Position numbers and translations under genes: made by a program. Under the pieces are notes generated by a model. It saw nothing but the letters and a program-made list of their open reading frames with translations, had not been told where the DNA came from and searched no databases. From Pseudomonadota bacterium (lineage in GTDB: Bacteria; Pseudomonadota; Gammaproteobacteria; Burkholderiales; Gallionellaceae): a stretch of 64,000 nucleotides of DNA. Positions 28,146-42,166 of the stretch are shown one piece after another (position 1 is the first letter of the stretch; each line of letters opens with the position of its first letter). Location of the stretch: contig JAJZUP010000002.1 in NCBI GenBank assembly GCA_021848465.1, positions 62,001 through 126,000 of the forward strand, given 5' to 3'.

Positions 28146-28583
28146 ATGCCTGCGCGCACAACGCAAATCCCGGCTGATGACCCGCTGATCATTGCGCCAT
28201 GCGGCCTCAATTGCGGCGTGTGCCGCGCTTACCTGCGTACGCGCAACCCGTGTCCCGGTTGCCGCGGCGGCCCTGAGAACAAATCCAACTCGTGCCTCGC
28301 TTGCGAAATCCGGAACTGCCCGGAACGCGTTGCCGACCAGCCTGATTTCTGTTTTACCTGCTCGCAATTCCCTTGCGAGAAATTACAGCATCTGGATAAG
28401 CGCTATCGCACGCAATATGGCGTAAACGTCATTTCCAACCTGGAATCCATCGACCAATCCACCTTGGAGCACTTCATGCAGGAAGAGACGCGCAGCTGGT
28501 TATGCCAAAAATGCGGAACGCATCTTTGCATGCATCAGCCGCAGTGCATGCAGTGTGGCTACACACGGCCTGAAACCAGATAG
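28146..28583 (+). CDS. Cysteine-rich DUF3795-type protein
   Basis: A 145-residue protein with about 16 Cys. The beginning IIAPCGLNCGVCRAYL and CPGCRGG are typical of the DUF3795 family; then CLACEIRNCPERV, DFCFTCSQFPCEKL and a C-terminal zinc-ribbon-like part LCQKCGTHLCMHQPQCMQCG. It could bind zinc or Fe-S clusters. No catalytic role can be named. The start at 28146 is the first ATG; an in-frame GTG lies at 28137. It may be cotranscribed with the preceding Cys-containing gene. Confidence 0.8.
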   Translation: MPARTTQIPADDPLIIAPCGLNCGVCRAYLRTRNPCPGCRGGPENKSNSCLACEIRNCPERVADQPDFCFTCSQFPCEKLQHLDKRYRTQYGVNVISNLESIDQSTLEHFMQEETRSWLCQKCGTHLCMHQPQCMQCGYTRPETR

Positions 28584-28668
28584 AACTCTCCGAAAACAGG
28601 CTGTCGCTCTCATCTGCAAGAAAATAAAACCGCATCGCTCCGCACATGCCGCGCAATTCGCTTAAAAT

Positions 28669-29394
28669 ATGCGGATGTCTACCATCCCCATCCTGATGTA
28701 CCACAACATCGGCAAGCCGCCCGAGGGCGCACGCCTGCGCAACCTGTATGTGCGTGCCACGGCCTTTGCGCGCCAGATGCTGTTGCTGCGCCTGCTCGGC
28801 TACCGAGGGCTTTCCATGGCGGACGCCATGCCCTACTTGCGCGGCGAGAAGAAGGGCCGCGTGGTGGCAATCACGTTCGACGACGGTTATGTGGATACGC
28901 TCGAACTTGCGCTGCCGATCCTGCAGAAATACGGCTTCACGGCCACCTGTTATTTCGTGAGCCAGCGCCTCGGCCGGCATAACGAATGGGACGCATCCCA
29001 ACTGCAAGTGCGCAAGCCGCTGATGGATGAGTCTCAGCTCCGCGCCTGGCAGCGGGCTGGCATGGAAGTCGGCGCGCATTCGCGCACCCATCCGCGTTTG
29101 ACGGAGTGTACGGACATGCAGCTCGACGACGAAATCGCCGGCAGCAAGCGAGACCTCGAAGCGCTGCTCGGCGCACCGGTAACGCAATTCTGCTACCCCT
29201 ACGGAGACCTCGACGAACGCGTCGTAGCCGCCACACGCCGTGCCGGCTACGATGCCGCCACCACAGTGCAGCGCGGCCGCGCCCGCGCCGGCGAAGATGC
29301 GCTGCTGCTGCGCCGCGTGCTGGTCAGCGGCAGCACGATGCCGCATCTGTTCCTGCTCAAATTATTCAGTCGCTACGAGGACAAACGCGGATGA
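28669..29394 (+). CDS. Polysaccharide deacetylase (NodB domain)
   Basis: A 241-residue carbohydrate esterase family 4 protein. The metal and catalytic motifs are ITFDDGYVDT (near 64-73) and EVGAHSRTHPRL (near 125-136), with FCYPYGDLDERVV as the later motif. PILMYHNI at the start is typical of deacetylases of exopolysaccharide pathways. No signal peptide is evident. The stop overlaps the glycosyltransferase start by four bases (ATGA), so the two form a unit that likely modifies a surface or exopolysaccharide. Two ATG codons (28669 and 28675) are possible starts. Confidence 0.9.
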   Translation: MRMSTIPILMYHNIGKPPEGARLRNLYVRATAFARQMLLLRLLGYRGLSMADAMPYLRGEKKGRVVAITFDDGYVDTLELALPILQKYGFTATCYFVSQRLGRHNEWDASQLQVRKPLMDESQLRAWQRAGMEVGAHSRTHPRLTECTDMQLDDEIAGSKRDLEALLGAPVTQFCYPYGDLDERVVAATRRAGYDAATTVQRGRARAGEDALLLRRVLVSGSTMPHLFLLKLFSRYEDKRG

Positions 29395-30473
29395 AGCTGT
29401 TGTTTGTCGGCACCCATTACGGCGGCGGCGGTACTGAAAGCCATTTCATCACGCTGTCCAAGGCCATGCTGGCGGAGGGACACGAGGTGGCGGCAGTAAT
29501 CCGCTTCGACACGCCCATCCATCACGGCCTGAAAGATAGCGGCGTCACGCTCTATGAAGGCGTGTTCCGCAATGCGTTCGACCCGCGCGGCTTTATCGCG
29601 GTGTGGCACGCGATCAACAAGTTTGAGCCGGACTGGATCATCGGCAGTTTCAGCAAGGAATACTGGCCGCTGGCGGTGATCGCACGGCTGCGCGGGGTAA
29701 AGCTGGCGCTGTTCAAGCACATGGATTATCCGCTGCGCTTTTTCACCCACCACTTCATTCCGCGTCTGGCGCACCGCTTCATCGTCATTTCCGAATTCAT
29801 GCGCGGCAATTTCATCGCGCGCGGTGTGGATGCCACGCGCATCCAGATGCTGCACAACCCGCTCGACCTCGACTATTTCGGTGCTGATCCCGAGTTACGA
29901 AGAACCACACGCGCACAGCTCGGTTACGCCGACGATGATGTGGTGGTGGGATTCATCGGCGCGATGCACCCGGACAAGGGGCAACTGCCGTTATGCGACG
30001 CACTCAACCAGGCGATGGCAATCAACCCGAAAATCAAGGCCATCTGGGTCGGCGACGGACTGGTGGTCAATGACCTGAAAGCGCGCATCCGGCAAGGCGG
30101 CCACGCTGAGCGTCACACTTGGCACACCTGGGCCAAGGATGTCCGTCCCTATTACGCCGCGCTGGACATTCTCGCCGCCCCCACACTGGTGACCGAAACC
30201 TTCGGCCGCGTTTCAATCGAGGCACAGGCCAGCGGACTGCCGGTGTTATGCAGCAACCTCGGCGGCTTGCCGGAAACACTGCAACCGGACGTGACCGGTA
30301 AACTGCTGCCGGTCGGCGACGTGGCGGTATGGCGCGACACGATTCTGGAACTGGCAGGAGATGCCGAACTGCGAAAACAGCTCAGCTCACAAGGCCGCGA
30401 CTGGGTGGCCAAAAAATTCAGCACCACGGAAATCGCACGGCAATTTGCTGCGTTGCTTGAGGATGCGCACTAA
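29391..30473 (+). CDS. Glycosyltransferase family 4 protein
   Basis: A 360-residue GT-B glycosyltransferase. The start is MKLLFVGTHYGGGGTESHF, a Gly-rich loop binding the acceptor side. The nucleotide-sugar site is TETFGRVSIEAQASGLPVL near 265-285. VVGFIGAMHPDKGQ opens the second Rossmann half. The donor and acceptor sugars cannot be told from sequence. The start at 29391 is preferred to a much longer upstream frame, which only shadows the deacetylase gene. ATGA overlap implies coupling with that gene. A REP cluster follows the stop. Confidence 0.9.
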   Translation: MKLLFVGTHYGGGGTESHFITLSKAMLAEGHEVAAVIRFDTPIHHGLKDSGVTLYEGVFRNAFDPRGFIAVWHAINKFEPDWIIGSFSKEYWPLAVIARLRGVKLALFKHMDYPLRFFTHHFIPRLAHRFIVISEFMRGNFIARGVDATRIQMLHNPLDLDYFGADPELRRTTRAQLGYADDDVVVGFIGAMHPDKGQLPLCDALNQAMAINPKIKAIWVGDGLVVNDLKARIRQGGHAERHTWHTWAKDVRPYYAALDILAAPTLVTETFGRVSIEAQASGLPVLCSNLGGLPETLQPDVTGKLLPVGDVAVWRDTILELAGDAELRKQLSSQGRDWVAKKFSTTEIARQFAALLEDAH

Positions 30474-30501
30474 AGCGGTTTCCCGCATTTGTCAGTGACC
30501 T

Positions 30502-30723
30502 TTCGCGGTTAAAACCGCTCCTACGAAAAACACACCTCACCCTGCAGGAACGGCCACTGAGGGAGCGACTTCAGTCGCGAATGCACACTACGCCCACTGC
30601 CGCCCCCTTCGCGGTTGAAACCGATCCTACGCAAACTGCTTCCCCTGGTAGGAGCGGCATTCAGCCGCGAATGCGCACTATGCATCACACCACACTTCGC
30701 GGTTAAAACCGCTCCTACGAAAA
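30502..30723. repeat. REP cluster, five alternating copies
   Basis: Five copies of a unit of about 22-28 bases with core TTCGCGGTTAAAACCGCTCC, itself a small hairpin. Forward copies are at 30502-30529, 30608-30635 and 30696-30723; reverse copies are at 30561-30581 and 30647-30671. Copies 1 and 5 are identical. Alternating orientation makes BIME-like pairs. They lie between the glycosyltransferase stop and the K+ channel stop, a usual place for REP elements. Confidence 0.85.
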
Positions 30724-30749
30724 CCGCGGCTCCCACAATACTCAGATGG

Positions 30750-31784
30750 TCAGGCAATCCCCTGCAGCAACAACTCCATGCGGTGGCGTCCTTCCGGGCT
30801 GGTCATTACCATCAACACATCACCGCCCTTCAGCACATGATGGGAGGAAGGATTGAAAGTCCAGTCCGCGCCGCCGTGGCGCACGGCCAATATGAGGCTG
30901 TCGCGGTTGCCATGATGCAGGACTGAGAGGTGTTTTCCGGACAGCTCCGCTGGGGACACTGACCTCCTCCATGCGCACGCTGGCTTCCGATTTCAGCATG
31001 TCGTCGAGGAAAGAAACGACATTCGGACGCACCATTGCCGACACGATGCGCAGGCCGCCGGTGAAATCCGGCGACACGATTTCATCTGCTCCCGCGCGGC
31101 GGGTCTTCTCGGCGTTCTTCACGTCATGACAGCGCGCCACCACGCGCAGGTTCGGATTGAGCTGCTTGGCGCTGAGACTGATCACCAGGTTCATGCTGTC
31201 GTCATGCGCTACGGCGAATACGCCGCGTGCGTGCATCACGCCGGCGGCAAGCAGCACGTCGTTATCGGTGGCGTCGCCATTCAGGTAAAGCTGACCGGGA
31301 TGCGCATCAAGATAGCGCTGCATGGTCTGCATGTTGGAATCGACGATGACGCAACTGCGCCCGGTCGCATTCAACTCGTGGGCCACATTACTTCCGATCA
31401 GGCCGACACCGCATACGATGTAGTGGTCGCGCAACTGCGCAATTTTCTGGTGCATTTTTCTTCTCCGCCATGACTCATTCAAATCCCGTTCCAGCATGAA
31501 GGCCGTGAAGGTGGACAGCACATACCCCAACACGCCGATGCCGGTAATCCCGATGAATATCGTAAACAGCCGGCCGTATTCGTAATGTGACACATCGACC
31601 ACCTCGGTATACCCGATGGTGGAAATGGTGATGAAGGTCATGTAGAAGCAATCAAGCCAGGAGTGCTTGCCGTCACCCAGAGCGTGATAGCCCAGCGTAC
31701 CGATGCCCAACACCAGCATCAGTGCGGCGAACGCAAACACAAGGTTGCGGATCACGCGAAATTCGTCGCGGTTTTTTGCCTGCA

Positions 31785-31785
<1 letters not shown>
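30750..31785 (-). pseudogene. Two-helix K+ channel with TrkA domains, single-base frameshift
   Basis: Ligand-gated potassium channel of the MthK/Kch type. Helix 1 is about 12-35, the selectivity filter is TISTIGYTEV, and helix 2 is FIGITGIGVLGYVLSTFTAF. The TrkA-N domain follows (YIVCGVGLIGSNVAHEL). After ASVRMEEVSV the frame breaks at a run of four G (plus strand 30952-30955). The next frame continues as PAELSGKHLSVLHHGNRDS, DWTFNPSSHHVLKGGDVLMV, the expected TrkA-C domain, to TGA at 30750. The total of 1036 bases is three codons times n plus one, confirming one extra base. Removing one base restores the full protein. This could be a sequencing error, a phase-variable tract or true decay. 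Start ATG overlaps the def stop (TGATG). Confidence 0.85.
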
Positions 31786-33054
<1,269 letters not shown>

Positions 33055-33069
33055 TCAAAACTCCTTTTG

Positions 33070-33146
33070 CAGGAATTGAGATTTGGGGTTCAGGATTTAG
33101 TTAAAGCAGAACCGCATTTTTCCGAAATCCTAAATCCCAATTCCTG
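33070..33146. repeat. Imperfect inverted repeat between hpt and the phosphorylase gene
   Basis: Arms CAGGAATTGAGATTTGGG and AAATCCCAATTCCTG with related AT-rich extensions (CAGGATTT / AAATCCT) surround a loop of about 25 bases. It fills the whole 93-base gap of an otherwise compact operon. It could be an attenuator, processing site or a small mobile remnant. Confidence 0.55.
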
Positions 33147-33147
33147 T

Positions 33148-33693
33148 TCATTCCTTCACTGCATAAATCGCGGGCAGGTTGCGCCACGCACCATGTATAT
33201 CCATACCATATCCGAAAACAAAACGATCGGGGATGTGCATCCCGACGAAATCCGCCTTGATCGGCTTCGGCCGGCCGTGCTGCTTGTCGGCGAATACCGC
33301 GCTGTAGAACCCCGTCGCACCGAGCTCCAGCACACGCTGCCGGATTGCCGCCAGGGTTTCCCCCTCATCCAGGATGTCGTCCAGCACCAGCACCACCTTG
33401 CCACGCACATTCTCGCGCGGCGCCACTTTCCAGTGCACTGCTCCGCCCTGTCGGGCATCGCCATAACGCGAGGCATGCACGTAATCGAAATCCAGAGGAA
33501 AATCCAGCAACGGCAACAACTGGCCGGTAAACACCACCGCCCCGCCCATCACGGATAATACCAGCGGGTGCCGGTCCGACAAGGCCGCATTGATCTCGCC
33601 TGCAACCCGGCGCAATGCCGCTTGCACCTGATCTTCGTCATACAGCAATTCCGCTGCAGCCAGTAGCGCACGCGCCTCGGCATTATCCAGCAT
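33148..33693 (-). CDS. hpt: Hypoxanthine-guanine phosphoribosyltransferase
   Basis: Salvages hypoxanthine or guanine to IMP or GMP. The 181-residue protein has the PRPP-binding loop [15 protein letters not shown] (near 110-124) and the core [15 protein letters not shown]. The C-terminal [17 protein letters not shown] is typical of the family. It overlaps galU by 11 bases. It is followed by the methylthioinosine phosphorylase gene, together forming a purine salvage pair. Confidence 0.92.
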   Translation of the reverse strand: MLDNAEARALLAAAELLYDEDQVQAALRRVAGEINAALSDRHPLVLSVMGGAVVFTGQLLPLLDFPLDFDYVHASRYGDARQGGAVHWKVAPRENVRGKVVLVLDDILDEGETLAAIRQRVLELGATGFYSAVFADKQHGRPKPIKADFVGMHIPDRFVFGYGMDIHGAWRNLPAIYAVKE

Positions 33694-34558
33694 CGCACAC
33701 CTTTTTCAGATACGCGGAGAAGCCTGCCCGCAACTCCTCGTGCTTCAGGCCGTAAGCGACCTGGGCCTGAAGATAGCCGAGCTTGGAGCCACAGTCATAG
33801 CGCTCCCCCTCGAACCGGTAGGCAAGCAGTTGCTCCTCCGTCAGCAAGGCCGCAATGCCGTCAGTCAATTGTATTTCCCCGCCGGAACCGGGCTGCACAT
33901 GCTCAAGATGGTGGAATATGCGTGGCGTCAGGATATAGCGCCCCACCACCGCCAGCGTGGAAGGCGCAACATCCGGGCTTGGCTTTTCGACGATGCCGTG
34001 CACCTTTTCCACATTGGGCGCCAGATGCGTGGCACTGACGATGCCGTATTGCCTGGTATGCGCACGCGGCACATCCTGCACCCCAAGCACAGAGCATTGA
34101 TGCTCGTTATAGACTGCAACCATCTGCTTCACCACCGAGGGGGTGGCATCGATCAGGTCGTCGGCCAGCAGCACCGCAAACGGTTCTTCCTGCACCACCG
34201 GCCTGGCGCACAGCACGGCATGCCCAAGCCCCAGCGGCTCGGCTTGGCGGATGTAGATGCAGTTCACATGTTTGGGCACGACCGATTGCACCATGCGCAG
34301 CAACTCGGTCTTTCCGTTCGCCTCCAGCGAAGCTTCCAGTTCATAGGCCTTGTCGAAGTGATCCTCGATGGCGCGCTTGTGACGCCCGGTGATGAACACC
34401 ATGTCGGTGATCCCGGCGGCAACCGCCTCTTCGACCGCATACTGGATCAGCGGCTTATCGACGACGGGCAGCATCTCCTTGGCCGTCGCCTTGGTCGCCG
34501 GCAGGAAGCGGCTTCCCATGCCCGCGACCGGAAAAACAGCTTTCGTTATCTTTTTCAT
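33683..34558 (-). CDS. galU: UTP-glucose-1-phosphate uridylyltransferase
   Basis: Makes UDP-glucose, the donor for surface polysaccharides and for sucrose-phosphate synthesis. The 291-residue protein starts with the nucleotidyltransferase motif [18 protein letters not shown], followed by [28 protein letters not shown] and VEKPSP are further GalU motifs. The product would feed the sps gene near 8 kb. The start codon and ribosome site lie in the loop of an 18-bp stem (34533-34596), suggesting control of translation. Confidence 0.95.
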   Translation of the reverse strand: MKKITKAVFPVAGMGSRFLPATKATAKEMLPVVDKPLIQYAVEEAVAAGITDMVFITGRHKRAIEDHFDKAYELEASLEANGKTELLRMVQSVVPKHVNCIYIRQAEPLGLGHAVLCARPVVQEEPFAVLLADDLIDATPSVVKQMVAVYNEHQCSVLGVQDVPRAHTRQYGIVSATHLAPNVEKVHGIVEKPSPDVAPSTLAVVGRYILTPRIFHHLEHVQPGSGGEIQLTDGIAALLTEEQLLAYRFEGERYDCGSKLGYLQAQVAYGLKHEELRAGFSAYLKKVCDAG

Positions 34559-34596
34559 ATCAGTCTTTCTTCAATCCGGATAACGAAAGCTGTTTT
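34533..34596 (-). promoter_or_regulatory. Long stem enclosing the galU start codon
   Basis: In the mRNA, AAAACAGCTTTCGTTATC of the leader pairs perfectly with GATAACGAAAGCTGTTTT, which is codons 4-9 of galU. The 28-base loop holds the GAAGAAAG ribosome site and the ATG. An 18-bp perfect match is most unlikely by chance. It could limit or gate translation, or record a local inverted duplication. Confidence 0.7.
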
Positions 34597-34685
34597 CGGA
34601 AAAGGCTCCCGTACGGCCAGGGTGAACTTGCAACGCAAGTTAAGCCAAGGACGACCGGAGCCAAAACTGGGCTTCATAGTCTTGC

Positions 34686-37774
<3,089 letters not shown>

Positions 37775-37804
37775 GTTGCCCCGCTGATTGAATCCATGCC
37801 CGGA

Positions 37805-38854
37805 TTATACAAGAGACAGCTCGCCGCTGACGCTGCCGATGCCGGCAACCTCATGCAGCGCCTTGATGTAGTCGCCGCTTTCATGCAATTGCACCATGGT
37901 CTGCGCATGACCATGCCCGCGCATATGCGCAAGCCGTGCCTTGCTCGTTGCCGGCATCTCCCACTTCAGGCCCGCCAGCAGCTCGTCGGCCGACTGCGGC
38001 TTGTTGCACACCAGCACCATGTCGGCGCCGGCCTGCAAGGCAGCTTCCGCGCGCTGCACGATCCCGCCGGCGACCGTCGCCCCCTCCATGCTCAGGTCAT
38101 CGCTGAAAATGCAGCCTTCGAAACCGAGTTCGCCGCGCAAAATATCTTTCAGCCAGCGCCGCGAAAAACCGGCCGGCTTGGCATCCACCTTGGGATAAAT
38201 CACATGCGCCGGCATCACAGCTGCCAGGCCGTAATGCACCATCTGGCGGAACGGCACCAGGTCGCACAATTCGATATCGGCATAATCCCGTTCATCGACC
38301 GGGATCTCCAGATGCGAGTCCGCCTTCACGAAACCGTGCCCGGGGAAATGCTTTCCCACCGTCGCCATGCCGGCTTTTTTCATGCCCTGCAACAGGCTGT
38401 GGGCCAGTTCCGCGATTGCCTGCGGATCAGAATGAAACGCTCGATCGCCGATCACCGAGCTGGCGCCGTAATCGACATCCAGCACCGGCGTGAAACTGAA
38501 ATCTACACCATGCGCGCGCAATTCGGAAGCCAGCACCCATCCGGCCTGCTCCGCCAGGTGGCGCGCTTTTTTCGGGTGGGCATCCCAAATCTTGCCCAGT
38601 TCACGCATCGGCGGAATGCGGGTAAAACCGTCGCGGAAGCGCTGCACGCGCCCGCCTTCATGATCCACGGCAATCAACAGGGGCGGCGTGCGCACCGCCC
38701 GTATGGCAGCCGTCAACTCGGCCAACTGGCGCGGCGATTCATAGTTGCGCGCGAACAAGATCACCCCGCCGACCAGCGGATGGCGCAGGCGCGCCTCGTC
38801 CTCGGCAGTCAGCGTTTTCCCCGCCACATCCAGCATTACCGGACCGATACCCAT
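37805..38854 (-). CDS. nagZ: Beta-N-acetylhexosaminidase
   Basis: Cleaves GlcNAc from anhydromuropeptides in the cytoplasm during cell-wall recycling. The 349-residue GH3 enzyme has [12 protein letters not shown], the loop motif [18 protein letters not shown] with the acid/base His, and the nucleophile Asp in [10 protein letters not shown]. No signal peptide, as expected. Start ATG overlaps the acpS stop (TGATG). It ends about 30 bases before zipA. Confidence 0.95.
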   Translation of the reverse strand: MGIGPVMLDVAGKTLTAEDEARLRHPLVGGVILFARNYESPRQLAELTAAIRAVRTPPLLIAVDHEGGRVQRFRDGFTRIPPMRELGKIWDAHPKKARHLAEQAGWVLASELRAHGVDFSFTPVLDVDYGASSVIGDRAFHSDPQAIAELAHSLLQGMKKAGMATVGKHFPGHGFVKADSHLEIPVDERDYADIELCDLVPFRQMVHYGLAAVMPAHVIYPKVDAKPAGFSRRWLKDILRGELGFEGCIFSDDLSMEGATVAGGIVQRAEAALQAGADMVLVCNKPQSADELLAGLKWEMPATSKARLAHMRGHGHAQTMVQLHESGDYIKALHEVAGIGSVSGELSLV

Positions 38855-39237
38855 CAGTTCTCTCCTTCCAGGATTACAAATGCCACGGCATGCTCATGCT
38901 CGTCGCTGATACTCAGATGTTGCCGCCGCACCCCACGCTGCGCCAGGTAGGCGGACAACTCTGCGCTGCAGGCCAGCTCCGGCTTGCCCAGCGCATCGTG
39001 CGCCACGCGAATATTGTGCAGGGTGACCGGATGGCGCAACCCTTGGCCGGTTGCCTTGGCGAATGCCTCCTTGGCCGCGAAACGCTTGGCAAGGAAGCGT
39101 GCCGGATGTACCTGCGCAGAAAACTCTTCCAGCTCCTCGGGCGCCAGGATGCGCGCCGCGAACGGCTCGCCATGCCGCGCCAGTGCATCGGCGATGCGCG
39201 TCACGCTGATGATGTCGGTGCCTATGCCAAGAATCAT
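38854..39237 (-). CDS. acpS: Holo-[acyl-carrier-protein] synthase
   Basis: Attaches phosphopantetheine from CoA to acyl carrier protein. The 127-residue enzyme has [16 protein letters not shown] with the Mg-binding Asp and the second motif [18 protein letters not shown] with the Glu-Ala-Lys core. It overlaps pdxJ by four bases and nagZ by one, the order pdxJ-acpS-nagZ being common in betaproteobacteria. Confidence 0.95.
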   Translation of the reverse strand: MILGIGTDIISVTRIADALARHGEPFAARILAPEELEEFSAQVHPARFLAKRFAAKEAFAKATGQGLRHPVTLHNIRVAHDALGKPELACSAELSAYLAQRGVRRQHLSISDEHEHAVAFVILEGEN

Positions 39238-39950
39238 GGAACCAGCAGCGCCTTCATGTTGCGCACCGCTTGCTCCAGCCCGATGAACACGGCTTCGGAA
39301 ATGATCGCATGGCCGATGTTGAGCTCGGCCATGTGCGGAATGGCCACGATGGGACGCACGTTATGGTAGTGCAACCCGTGCCCGGCGTTGACCTGCAGCC
39401 CTAGTCCATGTGCATGCAGCGCCGCCTTGTGGATGCGCGCCAGTTCCGCTGCGCGATCCGGCACACTGTCGGCATCCGCATATTTCCCGGTATGGATTTC
39501 CACCACCGGTGCGCCGGCACGCTTGGCCGCATCGAGCTGCTTCTCGTCGGCGTCAATAAACAGCGAAACACGGATGCCCGCCTCCAGGCAGCGCTGGGTG
39601 GCGCGCTGCACCTGGTCGAAATACTTCACCACATCCAGGCCGCCCTCGGTGGTCAGCTCCTCGCGCCGCTCCGGCACCAGACAAATGTCGTGCGGCTTCA
39701 CGCGCACGGCGTTGTCGATCATCTCTTCCGTCACGGCGCATTCCAGGTTCATGCGCGTTTGCAGCATGCCGCGCAGGATGTCGACATCCGCATCCTGGAT
39801 ATGGCGGCGATCTTCGCGCAAGTGGATCGTGATGGCGTCCGCGCCCGCTTCTTCGCAAATCAGGGCTGCGCGCACCAGGTTGGGATAGCGTGAGCCGCGC
39901 GCCTGGCGCAGCGTCGCCACATGGTCGATGTTCAGTCCAAGTTTGATCAT
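39234..39950 (-). CDS. pdxJ: Pyridoxine 5'-phosphate synthase
   Basis: Last step of the DXP-dependent vitamin B6 pathway. The 238-residue TIM-barrel has the family start [32 protein letters not shown], and the C-terminal [12 protein letters not shown]. Start ATG at 39950 is chosen because homology begins there; the longer frame adds a non-conserved leader. It is separated from recO by 126 bases, so a promoter may lie in the gap. Confidence 0.96.
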   Translation of the reverse strand: MIKLGLNIDHVATLRQARGSRYPNLVRAALICEEAGADAITIHLREDRRHIQDADVDILRGMLQTRMNLECAVTEEMIDNAVRVKPHDICLVPERREELTTEGGLDVVKYFDQVQRATQRCLEAGIRVSLFIDADEKQLDAAKRAGAPVVEIHTGKYADADSVPDRAAELARIHKAALHAHGLGLQVNAGHGLHYHNVRPIVAIPHMAELNIGHAIISEAVFIGLEQAVRNMKALLVP

Positions 39951-40076
39951 GGTTCTGCCTGAAATATTGAAGGCGCTTATTATATTCCAGGCCAAACGGT
40001 TGTTACGCCCATTTCTGCCCAGATGCCGAGCCTTGCCACGCCTTCGGTCCGTGCCCGCAAACGCCGGGAAGCGCTC

Positions 40077-40823
40077 CTAGTTGAACTTGCGCAAATCCTG
40101 GATCAGCTCGCGCGTATGCAGTACCACGCCGCCGAGATGGTGGTTCAGCAGCATGCGCATCAGTTGCTTGCCCTCGCGCGCGCTGCTGGCATCAGAGTAG
40201 TCATCCGCAGCCATATCGAGCAGGGTCTTGCCGGAAACCGTCATCCCTTCGCCCTCTTGCCCGCTTTGCGGAACCGCGCCGTGTTCCAGCACATAACGGT
40301 AGCTGCGCTCCGCAACGATCGGCCGGCTGCTGCCGGCTTCATGCTCCAGCAGCAAGGCGTAGCCCAGTTCCTGCAGCAGGTGCTTTTCAAAACAGCGCAA
40401 GGTGGCGGCATGATCGACCTCCTGCACCAGACGTTGCAGGGTAAGCCGGTAATAGTCGAACAGCGACTCGTGCGGATCGTCGCGCGCCAGCAGGTTCAGC
40501 AGCAATTCATTCAGGTAGAAGCCGCACATCAGTGCAGTCCCCTGCAGCAACGGCTGACCGCCCTGCCATTCGGCGCTATGCAGCGTACGCAATTCGTGTT
40601 TGCCGAACCAGGACAATTGCAAAGGCTGGAAGCTCATCAGCAGTCCGCGCAAGGCCGAGCGTGGCCGCCGCGCGCCGCGCGCCACCAGCGGTACGCGGCC
40701 ATGCTGGCGGCTGAACACCTCCACCACCAGGCTGGTTTCGCGGAACGGATAACTGTGCAGCACGAAGGCTGTTTCATCCTGGATACGGTTCTTGGCGATC
40801 CCACTCATGTTGATTTTGTGCAT
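40077..40823 (-). CDS. recO: DNA repair protein RecO
   Basis: Helps RecR load RecA onto SSB-coated DNA. The 248-residue product has the N-terminal OB fold (AFVLHSYPFRETSLVVEVFSR, then VARGARRPRSALRG) and a helical C-terminal domain (GFYLNELLLNLLARDDP). The zinc-finger cysteines of some RecO proteins are missing. Start ATG at 40823 shares a base with the stop of the upstream gene; ATG codons at 40847 and 40808 are alternatives. The partner recR is encoded at 56 kb. Confidence 0.92.
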   Translation of the reverse strand: MHKINMSGIAKNRIQDETAFVLHSYPFRETSLVVEVFSRQHGRVPLVARGARRPRSALRGLLMSFQPLQLSWFGKHELRTLHSAEWQGGQPLLQGTALMCGFYLNELLLNLLARDDPHESLFDYYRLTLQRLVQEVDHAATLRCFEKHLLQELGYALLLEHEAGSSRPIVAERSYRYVLEHGAVPQSGQEGEGMTVSGKTLLDMAADDYSDASSAREGKQLMRMLLNHHLGGVVLHTRELIQDLRKFN

Positions 40824-41260
40824 CAGTCCGGGGAAACAATTTCCCACGGCTCGACCTCTCCGGGCACGACTTTGAACAAGGGATGGACTTCAATGCCGGC
40901 AAGCGCATTGAGCCGCTGCAAGGCCCGGGGGTCGCGCAACGCAAGCTTGCTGCGCAGGTGGGCCAATTCATAATCGATTTGTCCGTCCGTCACGGGAATG
41001 CTCGGGGGCGATGCTTCGGGGCCGATTTTCGTGCCGTCAAAATGGTAGCCGCGCTGTTCCGCCTCACGCCACACTGCGCGCAGATAGGCAGCAATGCAGC
41101 CCTGGGCATCGGCCTGTGCGCGGAAACGCTGCAACTGTGGATGGTGCCGGTACCCGCGCGTAGCGCCGTCCAGCACCTTTTGCGCCAAGAGCGCCTCGCG
41201 CCACAGCGCCACCAGGCCTTTGGCATCGAGGTGACGCGGGTGTAACGACCACAACCGCAT
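40823..41260 (-). CDS. Pyrimidine-dimer DNA glycosylase-like protein (PF03013)
   Basis: A 145-residue protein starting MRLWSLHPRHLDAKGLVALW, with REALLAQKVLDG and GYRHHPQLQRF. This is the conserved pattern of the T4 endonuclease V-like family PF03013, whose founder nicks DNA at UV-induced dimers. Activity of bacterial chromosomal members is little tested. It lies between recO and era with short gaps and its stop overlaps the recO start (TGATG), consistent with a repair role. Confidence 0.82.
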   Translation of the reverse strand: MRLWSLHPRHLDAKGLVALWREALLAQKVLDGATRGYRHHPQLQRFRAQADAQGCIAAYLRAVWREAEQRGYHFDGTKIGPEASPPSIPVTDGQIDYELAHLRSKLALRDPRALQRLNALAGIEVHPLFKVVPGEVEPWEIVSPD

Positions 41261-41272
41261 GCCGCTTCGTCC

Positions 41273-42166
41273 TTACTCGTACCCCAATGATTTCAGCATC
41301 TGCGGACTATCCGCCCAGCCGCTGCGGACTTTGACCCAGACTTCGAGAAACACCTTGCCGTCGAACAGTTTCTCCATATCCAGGCGCGCCTGGGTGCTGA
41401 TCTCCTTGAGCTTCTCGCCCTTGGCCCCGATCAGCATGGCCTTGTGCGCTTCCTTGTCCACCAGCACCGCAGCATGAATGCGGCGCAGGCGGCCCTCCAG
41501 CTTGAATTGCTCGATGACGACACTGACCGAATATGGCAACTCTTCTCCGGTAAACCGGAACACTTTCTCGCGCACGATTTCTGCCGCGAGGAAACGCTCA
41601 TTGCGATCCGTCACCTCGTCTTCGGGATAGATGTGCTCGCCTTCCGGCATGAATGGACGGATGGCACTCAACAAGGTATCCAGCTGCTTGTCCTGCTTGG
41701 CACTGACCGGCACGATGGCGGCGAAGCTGCGCTCTTGCGCAATTTGCTCGATGAAGGGGAGCAATTCCGCCTTGTCATTCATGTTGTCGACCTTGTTGAT
41801 CACCAGCAGCACCGGAATGTTGTCCGGCAGCAGGTTCATGACCTGGCGGTCGCGCTCGTCGAAATGGCGCGCCTCGATCACGAACAGCACCACGTTCACG
41901 TCGCGCAGGCTGCTGGTTACCACCCGGTTCAGCCCGCGATTCAACGTGTTCAGGTACTGCGTCTGGAACCCCGGTGTATCGACGAATACGAATTGCGTAT
42001 TCTCCTCGGTGAGGATGCCGTGAATGCGGTGACGGGTGGTTTGCGCCTTGCGCGAGGTGATGCTGATCTTCTGCCCGATCAGGTGGTTGAGCAGGGTCGA
42101 TTTGCCGACATTGGGGCGTCCCACGATGGCGACAAAACCGCTGTGAAATTGTTTGGACTCAGTCAT
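41273..42166 (-). CDS. era: GTPase Era
   Basis: Essential GTPase for 30S ribosome assembly that binds the 3' end of 16S rRNA. The 297-residue protein has G1 [13 protein letters not shown]3 DTPGF, G4 NKVD, and the C-terminal KH domain with [22 protein letters not shown]-like residues. It overlaps rnc by 8 bases, the standard rnc-era order. Confidence 0.97.
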   Translation of the reverse strand: MTESKQFHSGFVAIVGRPNVGKSTLLNHLIGQKISITSRKAQTTRHRIHGILTEENTQFVFVDTPGFQTQYLNTLNRGLNRVVTSSLRDVNVVLFVIEARHFDERDRQVMNLLPDNIPVLLVINKVDNMNDKAELLPFIEQIAQERSFAAIVPVSAKQDKQLDTLLSAIRPFMPEGEHIYPEDEVTDRNERFLAAEIVREKVFRFTGEELPYSVSVVIEQFKLEGRLRRIHAAVLVDKEAHKAMLIGAKGEKLKEISTQARLDMEKLFDGKVFLEVWVKVRSGWADSPQMLKSLGYE

